Of a DNA stretch of 62,321 bases, positions 35,974 to 43,794 are shown piece by piece. Location: contig CAMVHR010000015.1 of the NCBI GenBank assembly GCA_947167345.1, positions 1-62,321 on the forward strand, written 5' to 3'. Position 1 is the first letter of the stretch. Each line of letters opens with the position of its first letter. The stretch is from an uncultured Treponema sp. (GTDB lineage Bacteria > Spirochaetota > Spirochaetia > Treponematales > Treponemataceae). The notes beneath the pieces are model-generated. The model did no database searches. It was not told where the DNA came from and saw only the letters and a program-made list of their open reading frames with translations. The translations under genes and the position numbers were made by a program.

Positions 35974-36936
35974 ATGGAGAAAAATTTTAAACAAATTTTA
36001 CAATCTGCACTGCCTGTTTGTGGGGTTCTTTTCGCTTTTCTCGTACAGATTATCTTTCAGGATAATCCGCTTCACCCTCATGTAGAAAAACATTATTACA
36101 ACGTGCTTCTTCTTATTCTTTTTGGAATCAGTGCTTTACTTTTTGTAATATCCTTTTTTCAAAGAAGATTAAGAGAGTCTCTTGCTTATAAGGGTCCTTT
36201 TTTCTTAGGGGCAGGTGTACTTGTTGGTGTTCTGAATCTAATTACTGCAAAGCTTGCGTTGCTTCCTGTCATTTTTTTTCCGACATACGACAATATCCTT
36301 GCTGTTTTTGTAGAACAATGTCCCCTTTTGCTAAAATGCATAGGATTTTCATTTAGACTTCTTATTTTGGGAGTGTTTTGGGGAACACTTGCAGGTTTTG
36401 CTACAGGAATTTTTCTTGGTTTTTCCCAAAAAGTCTATTATTGGATTAATCCGTACATTAAGCTTATAGGTCCTATTCCTTCAACGGCATGGATTCCTCT
36501 TGTTCTTACTACTTTTCCTACTCCTTTGGGTGCAAGCATATTCATAATTGCTCTGGCAGTCTGGTTTCCGGTACAACTTATGACAAGCTCTGGCATTCAG
36601 AATACAAGTAAGGTTTACTTTGAAGTTAGTCGAACTTTGGGAGCTGGTACTATGTTCCAGATTTTTAAGGTTGCAGTGCCTGCTGCTCTTCCTAATATTT
36701 TTCAGGGAGTGTTTAATGGAATTTGTGCTGCCTTTATTGCTCTTATGACAGCGGAAATGTTTGGAGCAAAATATGGAATAGGATGGTATATCAGTTATCA
36801 GAAAGCTATGATGTTGTATTCAGGTGTGTATGCTGGATTGATTATGATAGCCGTGTTCTGTACCGTCATAATTACTGCTCTTTTCCAGATTAGAAAACGT
36901 CTTTTGAACTGGCAAAAGGGATTGATTAAGTGGTAG
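35974..36936 (+). CDS. ABC permease, SsuC/TauC type
   Basis: A 320-residue inner-membrane protein with extra N-terminal helices before the core. The core has the family motif region LIGPIPSTAWIPLVLTTFPT and the EAA-like loop FEVSRTLGAGTMFQIFKVAV, then PNIFQGVFNGICAAFIALMT. SsuC and TauC carry sulfonates; related permeases carry nitrate or thiamine precursors. Together with the binding protein next to it and the ATPase at 41342 it forms a complete importer, split by five other genes. The sulfur context favours an organosulfur compound. Confidence 0.88.
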   Translation: MEKNFKQILQSALPVCGVLFAFLVQIIFQDNPLHPHVEKHYYNVLLLILFGISALLFVISFFQRRLRESLAYKGPFFLGAGVLVGVLNLITAKLALLPVIFFPTYDNILAVFVEQCPLLLKCIGFSFRLLILGVFWGTLAGFATGIFLGFSQKVYYWINPYIKLIGPIPSTAWIPLVLTTFPTPLGASIFIIALAVWFPVQLMTSSGIQNTSKVYFEVSRTLGAGTMFQIFKVAVPAALPNIFQGVFNGICAAFIALMTAEMFGAKYGIGWYISYQKAMMLYSGVYAGLIMIAVFCTVIITALFQIRKRLLNWQKGLIKW

Positions 36937-36976
36937 AGAGAAAAATTAAAAACAAAACTGCAATTTGGAGGCAGAT

Positions 36977-38062
36977 ATGAAAAAAACAATTTTAGTATTG
37001 GCATGTGGTTTGGCTGCATTGGCTGTAATGTTTACGGCATGCAATAAGAAAAACGGAAAAGAAGCTTCTTCTTCTCAAAAAGTTGTAAGGATAAATTTCC
37101 AGACTGGAACATTGTGTGCGGCTCCTGTACATGTTGCTATGAAGATGGGGCTTTTTGATTCTGAACTTGAGAAAATAGGGCAGAAGGCTGAATATGTTCA
37201 GGTCGTTGAGGGAGGTGCTACTCTTGCAGAAATGATTGGTTCTGGAAAGGTTGATGCAGGTTATGGCTTGTATGCAACTCAGCTTCAGGCAATTGAAAAC
37301 GGACTCCCTATTTCATATACATCAGGAATTCATATTGGCTGTACAAAATACTATGTCAGGGCGGATTCAGACATTTATTCTGCAAAAGATCTTCGTGGAA
37401 AGAAGATTGGTGTTCCCGGACTTGCAGATTCTAGCGTCATGAACCTGAAGCGAAAACTTATGGACGAAGGAATTGGCGTTACTGCGGATAATAATGAAGT
37501 TGAATTTGTTGCCTATGCTTCAAGTGATCTTGCTATTGCATTGAATAACGGTGCTGTTGACGTAATTGGTGCTCATGACCCTGTTGCAACTAAGGGCGAA
37601 CTTGCTTACGGTTTCAGAAAAATACTTGATACTGGTATTGATGAGAAATTTGTAAATGAATATTGCTGCCAGCAGTTTGTTACACACAAACTTCTTCGTG
37701 AAAACCCAGAGGGAGCTGCTGCTGTAACACGAGCTTTGCAGAAGGCAAGTGCTTTTGTTGAAGCAGAACCAAGAATTACGGCTCAACTTCAGATTGACAA
37801 TAATCTTGTTGCTGGCGATTTAGACTTTAATGCAGCACTTCTTGATGAACTTAACTTTATTCCAAGCCGTTCATTGGGTAAAAAAACTTTTGATGCTGCT
37901 GCCCGTCAGCTTCAGGAAGCTGGAATCCTAAAGGCGACAACTGATATAGAAAAGTTTATCGCCCAGGGATATATAGAGCTTTTTGGAGTTCCTGACGGAT
38001 ATACTTATGACAGTAGCACAAAAACTTATAAAGAAATAAACGGAACACGTACAAGTTTTTAG
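36977..38062 (+). CDS. Substrate-binding lipoprotein, SsuA/NrtA type
   Basis: 361 residues from ATG 36977, which has GGAGG upstream (an ATG-less longer ORF from 36965 is rejected). It has a lipoprotein signal ending AVMFTACNKK. Class II binding-protein features follow: INFQTGTLCAAPVHVAMKMG, a DAGYGLYATQ segment and DLRGKKIGVPG. The binding site is preceded by SYTSGIHIGC, with an additional Cys. It should capture the organosulfur substrate outside the inner membrane for the permease. A homologue of alkanesulfonate binding proteins is likely, but the ligand cannot be deduced. Confidence 0.88.
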   Translation: MKKTILVLACGLAALAVMFTACNKKNGKEASSSQKVVRINFQTGTLCAAPVHVAMKMGLFDSELEKIGQKAEYVQVVEGGATLAEMIGSGKVDAGYGLYATQLQAIENGLPISYTSGIHIGCTKYYVRADSDIYSAKDLRGKKIGVPGLADSSVMNLKRKLMDEGIGVTADNNEVEFVAYASSDLAIALNNGAVDVIGAHDPVATKGELAYGFRKILDTGIDEKFVNEYCCQQFVTHKLLRENPEGAAAVTRALQKASAFVEAEPRITAQLQIDNNLVAGDLDFNAALLDELNFIPSRSLGKKTFDAAARQLQEAGILKATTDIEKFIAQGYIELFGVPDGYTYDSSTKTYKEINGTRTSF

Positions 38063-38082
38063 AATATTAGAGGACATTTGAA

Positions 38083-38475
38083 ATGAAAAAAAATATTGTT
38101 TTTGCTGTAGTGATTTTTATTCTCGGTACACTTGTAGCTCTTGCACCCTATTCATTTGCGAAGGTCTGTGAGGTTGGGGAAAAAGTAATGAAATGCCATT
38201 GGACAGCAAGGGCAGAGCTTTTTTTGGGCATAGCTATTGCAATTTTAGCTTTGTTGAAATTCATTTCAAAAGATGTAAAGTTCCAACTTGCCCTTAATGC
38301 TGCAATTGCTGTCGATACGCTTGGAGTTATTTTGACTCCATCAATTTTAATTGGAGTGTGCGGAATGGCTAAAATGCACTGTCATTCTGTTACACGTCCT
38401 GTTTGGATCGTTTTGGGAATTCTGCTTCTTATTGTTGCTTTTATTCAGACGGTGCTTTTATGGAAAAAACGCTGA
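38083..38475 (+). CDS. DUF4418 membrane protein
   Basis: 130 residues with four membrane helices and a DUF4418 pattern: CEVGEKVMKCHWTARAELFL and MAKMHCHSVTRPVWIVLG. The paired Cys/His (MKCHW and MHCHS) could bind metal. The family is typically found beside FtsX-type permeases and LolD-type ATPases, as here. Its C-terminus overlaps the next start by 16 bases, so the two are translationally coupled. Function of the family is unknown. Confidence 0.8.
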   Translation: MKKNIVFAVVIFILGTLVALAPYSFAKVCEVGEKVMKCHWTARAELFLGIAIAILALLKFISKDVKFQLALNAAIAVDTLGVILTPSILIGVCGMAKMHCHSVTRPVWIVLGILLLIVAFIQTVLLWKKR

Positions 38476-39674
38476 GTGAAAATCAATCAGTAGAAAATTT
38501 TTTGGCACTTTCTAACCTTGCAAAGAAGTCTTACAGGACAGTAGCACTTTCTGTTCTTGTTGCAATTTCTTCAGCTGTTCTGTTTGCTTCTTTTGTTCTT
38601 GCTTCAAGTTTTAAGTCTGGAATAATAGGCTTGCAGTCTCGACTTGGAGCAGATTTACTTGTTGTTCCTGAAGGATATGAAAAGGGTGCGGAGAGTGTTC
38701 TGCTGTATGGTGAGCCAAATTATTTCTATATGGATCGCTCTGTTGTAGATTCAATAAGGAAAATTAAAGGCGTTGAAAATGCCAGTGCTCAGTTTTATTT
38801 GACAAGTCTTTCTGAAAGCTGCTGTGATTTTCCTGTACAGATTATTGGATTTGATACTGAAAGCGATTTTACTGTTAAGAAATGGATGAACAACAAGCTT
38901 GTTCCTGATTCTGTGGTAAATGAATTTCTTCTTTCAGGAAGTAATGTGAGCGTGTCTCATGGGAGTGTAAGGTTTTTCGGTTCTGAACATAAGATTTCGG
39001 GCAGGCTTTCAAAAAGTGGAACAGGAATGGATAATGCAATTTTTTGCGATATGGAAAGTCTTAAAAACATTTTTGACGATGCCATGCAGAAAGGCTTTGG
39101 CTTTATATCGGATGGCGATACTAAAAATAAAATAAGTACTGTTCTTGTCAATGTGTCTTCGGATTCTTCATCTGATGCCGTTGCAATGAGAATAAAAAAT
39201 GCTTTGCCTGGTGTTCAGGTGATTGTGGGGGAAAAATTCATTAAGTCTTTTGCCGAAAGAATTTCTTCTCTGTTGGTGTTTTTTTATTCCATTGCAATAC
39301 TTGTTCTTTTGACGACTGTTATTTCATTATCTGTAGTCTTTTCGATTATGATAAATGAGAGACGGAGGGAGTTTTCGATACTTAGGGTGTTGGGTGCAAC
39401 AAGAGTTCTGTTAAGTAAAATAGTATTTTTTGAAGCTGCTTTTATTGGTTGCATAGGTTCTCTTTCAGGAATCATGTTGACATCTCTTGTTGTAATTCCT
39501 TTTAATACATTGATTTCGCAAAAATTATCACTCCCATTTGCTATGGCTGGGGCAGATAAAATCATTATTTTTGCAGTCATTGTTTTTATTTTGTGTGCAT
39601 TTTCCACGGTAGGTTCTGCAGTTAATGGTGCTGTAAGAATTTCAAAAACAGAACCTTATGGAGACGTAAAATGA
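38460..39674 (+). CDS. FtsX-like (MacB-type) ABC permease
   Basis: 404 residues from ATG 38460. One N-terminal helix (VALSVLVAISSAVLFASFVL) is followed by a periplasmic domain of about 230 residues with SRLGADLLVVPEGYEKGAES. Three helices lie at the end, the first preceded by ERISSLLVFFYSIAIL and followed by MINERRREFSILRVLGATR, the FtsX motif. Such permeases act with a LolD-type ATPase in mechanotransmission or lipoprotein/efflux functions rather than ordinary uptake. The link to sulfur metabolism is only by operon position. Confidence 0.85.
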   Translation: MEKTLSENQSVENFLALSNLAKKSYRTVALSVLVAISSAVLFASFVLASSFKSGIIGLQSRLGADLLVVPEGYEKGAESVLLYGEPNYFYMDRSVVDSIRKIKGVENASAQFYLTSLSESCCDFPVQIIGFDTESDFTVKKWMNNKLVPDSVVNEFLLSGSNVSVSHGSVRFFGSEHKISGRLSKSGTGMDNAIFCDMESLKNIFDDAMQKGFGFISDGDTKNKISTVLVNVSSDSSSDAVAMRIKNALPGVQVIVGEKFIKSFAERISSLLVFFYSIAILVLLTTVISLSVVFSIMINERRREFSILRVLGATRVLLSKIVFFEAAFIGCIGSLSGIMLTSLVVIPFNTLISQKLSLPFAMAGADKIIIFAVIVFILCAFSTVGSAVNGAVRISKTEPYGDVK

Positions 39675-40327
39675 TTCAAATTGAAAAACTTTCAAAGTCT
39701 TTTACAACTCCTCGTGGTACAAAAAAAGTTTTGGCAGACTTATCATTAACTGTAAATGACGGGGATCTTTTTGGAATTGCAGGGGAATCTGGTACTGGAA
39801 AAAGTACTCTTGTTTCTATAATTGCTGGCCTTCAAAAGCCTGATGATGGAAAAGTATTTGTAAACGGAACTGATGTTTTTTCTCTTTCAGATGATAAAAT
39901 ATGCAGCTTTAGAAACAAGACAATAGGATTTGTTTCTCAAGAACAGAGTTTTTTGGAAAATATCAGTGTCATTGAAAATGTTATGCTCCCTGCTTTTCTT
40001 TTTAGAAAGACTAGGATAAAAACTGATGAAATTATTGCTAGGGCAAAGAAACTTCTTTCTGATTTTGGAATTGAAAATCTTTCTGAAATGAGTCCGACAG
40101 CACTTTCTGGAGGAGAAAATAGAAGAGTTTTGATAGCACGTGCGCTTATCAATGATCCGGAAATTGTCATAGCTGATGAACCTACTGATGCTGTCAGTAA
40201 AAATCAGGCAAAGGAAATTATTAATATTTTCAAAGATATTTCACAATCGGGAAAGACAGTGATTCTTGTAACTCATGATCAATGTTCTCTTGAACAATGT
40301 AACAATATTTTTTATTTGGAGGCATAA
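39671..40327 (+). CDS. LolD/MacB-type ABC ATPase
   Basis: A 218-residue ATPase with Walker A GIAGESGTGKSTLV, signature ALSGGENRRVLIARALI, Walker B EIVIADEPTDAV and the switch His in VTHDQCSLE. The overlap with the FtsX-like permease (four bases) shows they work as a pair. A variant signature (SGGENRR) is seen. The next gene starts two bases later. Confidence 0.9.
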   Translation: MIQIEKLSKSFTTPRGTKKVLADLSLTVNDGDLFGIAGESGTGKSTLVSIIAGLQKPDDGKVFVNGTDVFSLSDDKICSFRNKTIGFVSQEQSFLENISVIENVMLPAFLFRKTRIKTDEIIARAKKLLSDFGIENLSEMSPTALSGGENRRVLIARALINDPEIVIADEPTDAVSKNQAKEIINIFKDISQSGKTVILVTHDQCSLEQCNNIFYLEA

Positions 40328-40328
40328 T

Positions 40329-41321
40329 ATGTCAAAAAAAATTCACGATTCACTTACAGAGCTTGTTGGACACACCCCTCTTGTAAGGCTGCATGGATAT
40401 GAAAAAAAATTGGGCTTAAAGGCACACCTTCTTGCAAAGGTTGAATATTTCAATCCTATAGGAAGCATAAAAGATCGAATTGTCCTTAGAATTATTGAAG
40501 AGGCTGAGCAAACTGGAAAAATTATACCTGGTAAGACTACTCTTATAGAGTATACGAGTGGAAATACAGGAATTGCTGTAAGTGCAATTGGTTCAATGAA
40601 GGGCTACAAAGTGCAGATTTATTTACAGGAAGGGGTTAGCCATGAACGCCTCCAGATAATGAAGGCTTTTGGTGCAAACGTAACAAAAATCGGTGATGTA
40701 CCTGAATTGCAGGATGCCTTAAAAGCTTCTAATAACGATTTTGTTGCAGCAACGAATATTTTAAAGCAGCATATAAGGGATAGACAGGCAGCTGGTGATG
40801 ATATTTACTTTGTTGACCAGATGATAAATCCTCTTAATTCTAAAGCTCATCACGATACAACAGGAAAGGAAATTTGGGAAGATACAGAAGGTGATGTTGC
40901 GGCTGTTGTTGCCAGCGTTGGAACAGCAGGTACAATTCGCGGCATAGCAGATTATATTCATGAGCAGAAAGCTAGTACAAAAATTTTTGCAGTTGAACCA
41001 GCAGAAACTGATACAAAGCTTACAGGAATTCATAATTTTACAGATGTTCCAAAAGAGAGAATACCTCTTAATCTTAGGGAAAACGACGAACTGTCAAAAA
41101 ATGTATTTGATGAGGTTTTTGTTGCTGACAGTGACGGAGCTTTTGAAGCAGCTAGAACTGTAGCTAAAACAGATGGTGTGCTTGTAGGAAATTCCAGCGG
41201 TGCAGCTCTTTGGGGTGCTGTAAAAGTTGCTCAGCGTGAAGAATATGCTGGAAAAAATATTGTTGTAATATTTCCTGATACAGGTCTTAGATATTTGAGT
41301 ACAACTCTTTTTGAAGGCTAA
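40329..41321 (+). CDS. CysK-family PLP enzyme, copy 2 (divergent)
   Basis: A 330-residue paralogue. PLP lysine in NPIGSIKDRIVLRIIEEAEQ, substrate loop YTSGNTGIAVSAIGSM, but the phosphate loop is VGTAGTIRGIA (GTAGT rather than GTGGT). It has an additional helical segment of about 25 residues (AATNILKQHIRDRQAAGDDI) compared with copy 1. These differences suggest another acceptor or thiol, for example O-phosphoserine, O-acetylhomoserine or a methylated thiol. Starts at 40329 rather than 40275, which lies inside the ATPase gene. It separates the FtsX module from the SsuB-like ATPase. Confidence 0.85.
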   Translation: MSKKIHDSLTELVGHTPLVRLHGYEKKLGLKAHLLAKVEYFNPIGSIKDRIVLRIIEEAEQTGKIIPGKTTLIEYTSGNTGIAVSAIGSMKGYKVQIYLQEGVSHERLQIMKAFGANVTKIGDVPELQDALKASNNDFVAATNILKQHIRDRQAAGDDIYFVDQMINPLNSKAHHDTTGKEIWEDTEGDVAAVVASVGTAGTIRGIADYIHEQKASTKIFAVEPAETDTKLTGIHNFTDVPKERIPLNLRENDELSKNVFDEVFVADSDGAFEAARTVAKTDGVLVGNSSGAALWGAVKVAQREEYAGKNIVVIFPDTGLRYLSTTLFEG

Positions 41322-41341
41322 AAAAATACAGCGGAGGCAAT

Positions 41342-42106
41342 ATGCTTGGAAACATAAAAATTCAAAACGTAGAAAAGAGCTTTGATGATGTTAAGGTATT
41401 GAATGATTTTTCACTTGATATTACTCCAGGAACATTTGTCAGTTTGATAGGTCCTTCGGGCTGTGGAAAATCAACATTGCTCCGCATAATTGGTGGACTT
41501 GAAAAATCTTCATCAGGGGCTGTATTCCTTGATGGAGATAAAATTTCAAAAGCTGGTAGCGATAGGGGCTTTGCTTTTCAAGGTTCAAATCTTTTTCCTT
41601 GGCTTACTGTAAAGGATAATATTGCCTTTGGTCTTAAAGCTAGAAAAATTTATAAAGAAAAAAAGCAAAATGTGACAGATATTATAAATTTAGTCGGATT
41701 AAAAGGGTTTGAAAATTCTTATCCGCATCAGATTTCTGGCGGAATGCAGCAGAGGGCTTCTCTTGCACGTGCTCTTGTCGGGCATCCGAAAGTTCTTCTT
41801 CTTGATGAGCCTCTTGGTGCTTTGGATGCGTTTACAAGAATGAATCTTCAGGATGAAATTCTGCGCATAAAGAATGAAAACGACATGACAATGATAATGG
41901 TAACTCATGATGTTGATGAAGCAATATACATGAGCGATAAAGTTGTCGTAATGAGTGCTCGTCCTAGCCGTGTTGAGGCTGTGATCGATATTGAACTTCC
42001 TCGCCCTAGAATCCGAGTTCAAGATACTTTTACTTTGTATCGCAACAAGATTTTACAGGTTCTTGACCTTGGAGGTAAGATTCTGGAAGCTGAGTACAAT
42101 ATTTAA
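41342..42106 (+). CDS. ABC ATPase, SsuB/TauB type
   Basis: A 254-residue ATPase with Walker A LIGPSGCGKSTLL, Q-loop FAFQGSNLFPWLTVKDNIAF, signature ISGGMQQRASLARALV and Walker B VLLLDEPLGALDAF. FQGSNLFPWLTV is characteristic of the nitrate/sulfonate/taurine class, so it is the energising partner of the permease at 35974 and the binding protein at 36977. It closes operon A; the operon B promoter begins 22 bases after the stop. Confidence 0.92.
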   Translation: MLGNIKIQNVEKSFDDVKVLNDFSLDITPGTFVSLIGPSGCGKSTLLRIIGGLEKSSSGAVFLDGDKISKAGSDRGFAFQGSNLFPWLTVKDNIAFGLKARKIYKEKKQNVTDIINLVGLKGFENSYPHQISGGMQQRASLARALVGHPKVLLLDEPLGALDAFTRMNLQDEILRIKNENDMTMIMVTHDVDEAIYMSDKVVVMSARPSRVEAVIDIELPRPRIRVQDTFTLYRNKILQVLDLGGKILEAEYNI

Positions 42107-42127
42107 AAGAAAAAAATATATCACCTA

Positions 42128-42156
42128 TTGACAGAATAGGCATTTAGCTGTAAAGT
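42128..42156 (+). promoter_or_regulatory. Promoter of sulfur operon B with inverted-repeat operator
   Basis: TTGACA at 42128-42133, a 17-bp spacer and TAAAGT at 42151-42156. The -35 is embedded in CCTATT-gacag-AATAGG, a clear inverted repeat. Operon A has the same CCTATTGACA but a weaker right arm (AAGGTAT). Downstream, AATCCAGTAGG is shared. Confidence 0.7.
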
Positions 42157-42193
42157 TAAACTAGTAATCCAGTAGGATAAATATCTTAATAAA

Positions 42194-42296
42194 GGAGGCA
42201 CGTAATGGAAATCTATTTTGAAAAACTTGTCCGTGAAAATTTCCGCAACGGACGGATGTGCCTCTGTTCTCAGTTCTAAGCTGAAAGTCTTTCAGC
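42194..42296 (+). promoter_or_regulatory. Leader RNA structure of operon B (putative cysteine attenuator)
   Basis: Same three stems as operon A: GGAGGCAC (42194-42201) with GTGCCTCT (42258-42265), GTCCGT (42229-42234) with ACGGAC (42248-42253), and GCTGAAA (42280-42286) with TTTCAGC (42290-42296). Here the last hairpin starts directly after the leader stop and has a three-base loop. Confidence 0.7.
42205..42279 (+). CDS. Cysteine-containing leader peptide, operon B
   Basis: A 24-codon gene reading MEIYFEKLVRENFRNGRM then CLCSQF. It matches the operon A leader at 19 of the first 21 positions or better, differing only in the third residue and in the tail. It has two Cys codons instead of four, which suggests a milder or differently tuned response. 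The gene lies about 70 bases before the LanC-like gene. The chance of two such peptides arising independently before two sulfur operons is negligible. Confidence 0.75.
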   Translation: MEIYFEKLVRENFRNGRMCLCSQF

Positions 42297-42350
42297 AAAA
42301 TAATTAAATTTTTATTTTTTCTCAATAAAATTTCTTATGAGGAGAATGCT

Positions 42351-43781
42351 ATGTCTGAGAACATACTCTTTAAAGATTACACATCATCTGATTACATAAA
42401 ATTTGCAGAGCAGAGTGCTGCATGGATAAAAACAACAAAACTTAGCGGTAAAGCTGGAACTGTCTGGTCGCAAAGCCCTGATTCAAAAGAAGATTTTTCT
42501 GATTATCCAATGCTCACTCCAAAATCCCTCTATGGCGGTTCAAGTGGAGTAGGTCTTTTCTATCTCCGATTGTATCAGGTAACAAAGAATGCCTTGTATC
42601 TTGCAGAAGCAGAATCTGCAGCAAAAGAGATAATTGAAACTGACGAGGGAACAGCTTTTTATGAGCGTACCCTTAATTCAAAATCTTCTGGTGCATCAAA
42701 GCTTGTTCATGTTAAAAATATGCCTGGTTGGGCAGCAGGATACTATAATGGTCCTACAGGAAGTGCCTATCTTGTCATTAAGCTTTTTGAACTTACAGGA
42801 AAAGAATTTTACAAGAACTATGCTGTAAAAGTTGCAGACGACTTGCTTTCTGCCGCAAAAAAATCTGATGAAGGCATTTATTGGAGCGAGCAGAACGATT
42901 TGTGTGGTGATGCTGGTTTTGTTACTTATCTTGCTTCTGTTTATGAGCTTACAAAGGATAGCCGCTATAGTGATGCTGCAAAAAGCTTTGGTAATTTCCT
43001 GCTTTCAAAAGGAAAGCCTGCTCCAAATGGCGGAACTTATTGGAATGTTGTTGACCTTACTATAATTGATTTTCCTAAAGATGTGTTTTGGGTAAATCAT
43101 GCTCATGGAACAAGTGGTGTCGGCTGGATTTTTACAATTCTTTACAACCTTACTAAAGATGAGAGATTTTTGAATGCTGCCAAGGAAGCTGCTGAATATA
43201 TAAAAGGAATTGCAGTTGGTGATGAAAATGCGGTTCTTGTTCCTTATCTTGACAGTCTTGAAAGAGGTCCTTCAACTGAATTCTATTACCTGAGTACGTG
43301 TCATGGACCTGCTGGAACTTCAATTCTGTTTCAGTCTCTGTACAGAATAACTGGCGAAAAAGAATATCTTGACTGGGTATTAAAACTTAGCAGGGGTATA
43401 ATTAAGGCTGGAGCACCAGAGATTTTCAGTCGCGGTTACTGGCAGAGTCAGGCTTTGTGCTGTGGAACTCCTGGACTTTTGGAACATTTTATTTCTGTTT
43501 ACAAGCTTACGAAGAATACGGAATTCCTTGAGTATGCAAAAAGGGCTGCAAAAACTGTAGTTGGACAGTCATTTGTTGCTGATGCTGACGGTGACATTTA
43601 TCATCAGAAACCTGTTCGAAAATGGAGCGGTGCATGGTGGAGGACTATTCCTACAGATGTTCACTCATACACAGGACTATATATAGGAACTGCAGGAAAT
43701 GCTTGGGCACTTCTTTCTTTAACCGCTGCAGAAAAAAATGAAAATCTTATTGAGCTGATTGAATATAGCTATTTTAACTAA
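42351..43781 (+). CDS. LanC-like toroid protein
   Basis: 476 residues built from seven helical repeats, each with a Gly-rich loop typical of LanC/GCL toroids: YGGSSGVGLFYLRL, YYNGPTGSAYLVIK, LCGDAGFVTYLAS, HAHGTSGVGWIFTI, TCHGPAGTSILFQS, LCCGTPGLLEHFIS and YIGTAGNAWALLSL. Zinc-ligand-like CHG and CCG loops are present, but CHG comes before CCG, whereas in lanthipeptide cyclases the WCxG loop precedes CHG. No LanB/LanM dehydratase lies nearby. LanC-type zinc sites activate thiols, so a thiol addition or elimination in sulfur metabolism is plausible but unproven. Confidence 0.75.
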   Translation: MSENILFKDYTSSDYIKFAEQSAAWIKTTKLSGKAGTVWSQSPDSKEDFSDYPMLTPKSLYGGSSGVGLFYLRLYQVTKNALYLAEAESAAKEIIETDEGTAFYERTLNSKSSGASKLVHVKNMPGWAAGYYNGPTGSAYLVIKLFELTGKEFYKNYAVKVADDLLSAAKKSDEGIYWSEQNDLCGDAGFVTYLASVYELTKDSRYSDAAKSFGNFLLSKGKPAPNGGTYWNVVDLTIIDFPKDVFWVNHAHGTSGVGWIFTILYNLTKDERFLNAAKEAAEYIKGIAVGDENAVLVPYLDSLERGPSTEFYYLSTCHGPAGTSILFQSLYRITGEKEYLDWVLKLSRGIIKAGAPEIFSRGYWQSQALCCGTPGLLEHFISVYKLTKNTEFLEYAKRAAKTVVGQSFVADADGDIYHQKPVRKWSGAWWRTIPTDVHSYTGLYIGTAGNAWALLSLTAAEKNENLIELIEYSYFN

Positions 43782-43794
43782 ACGGAGGAAAAAT

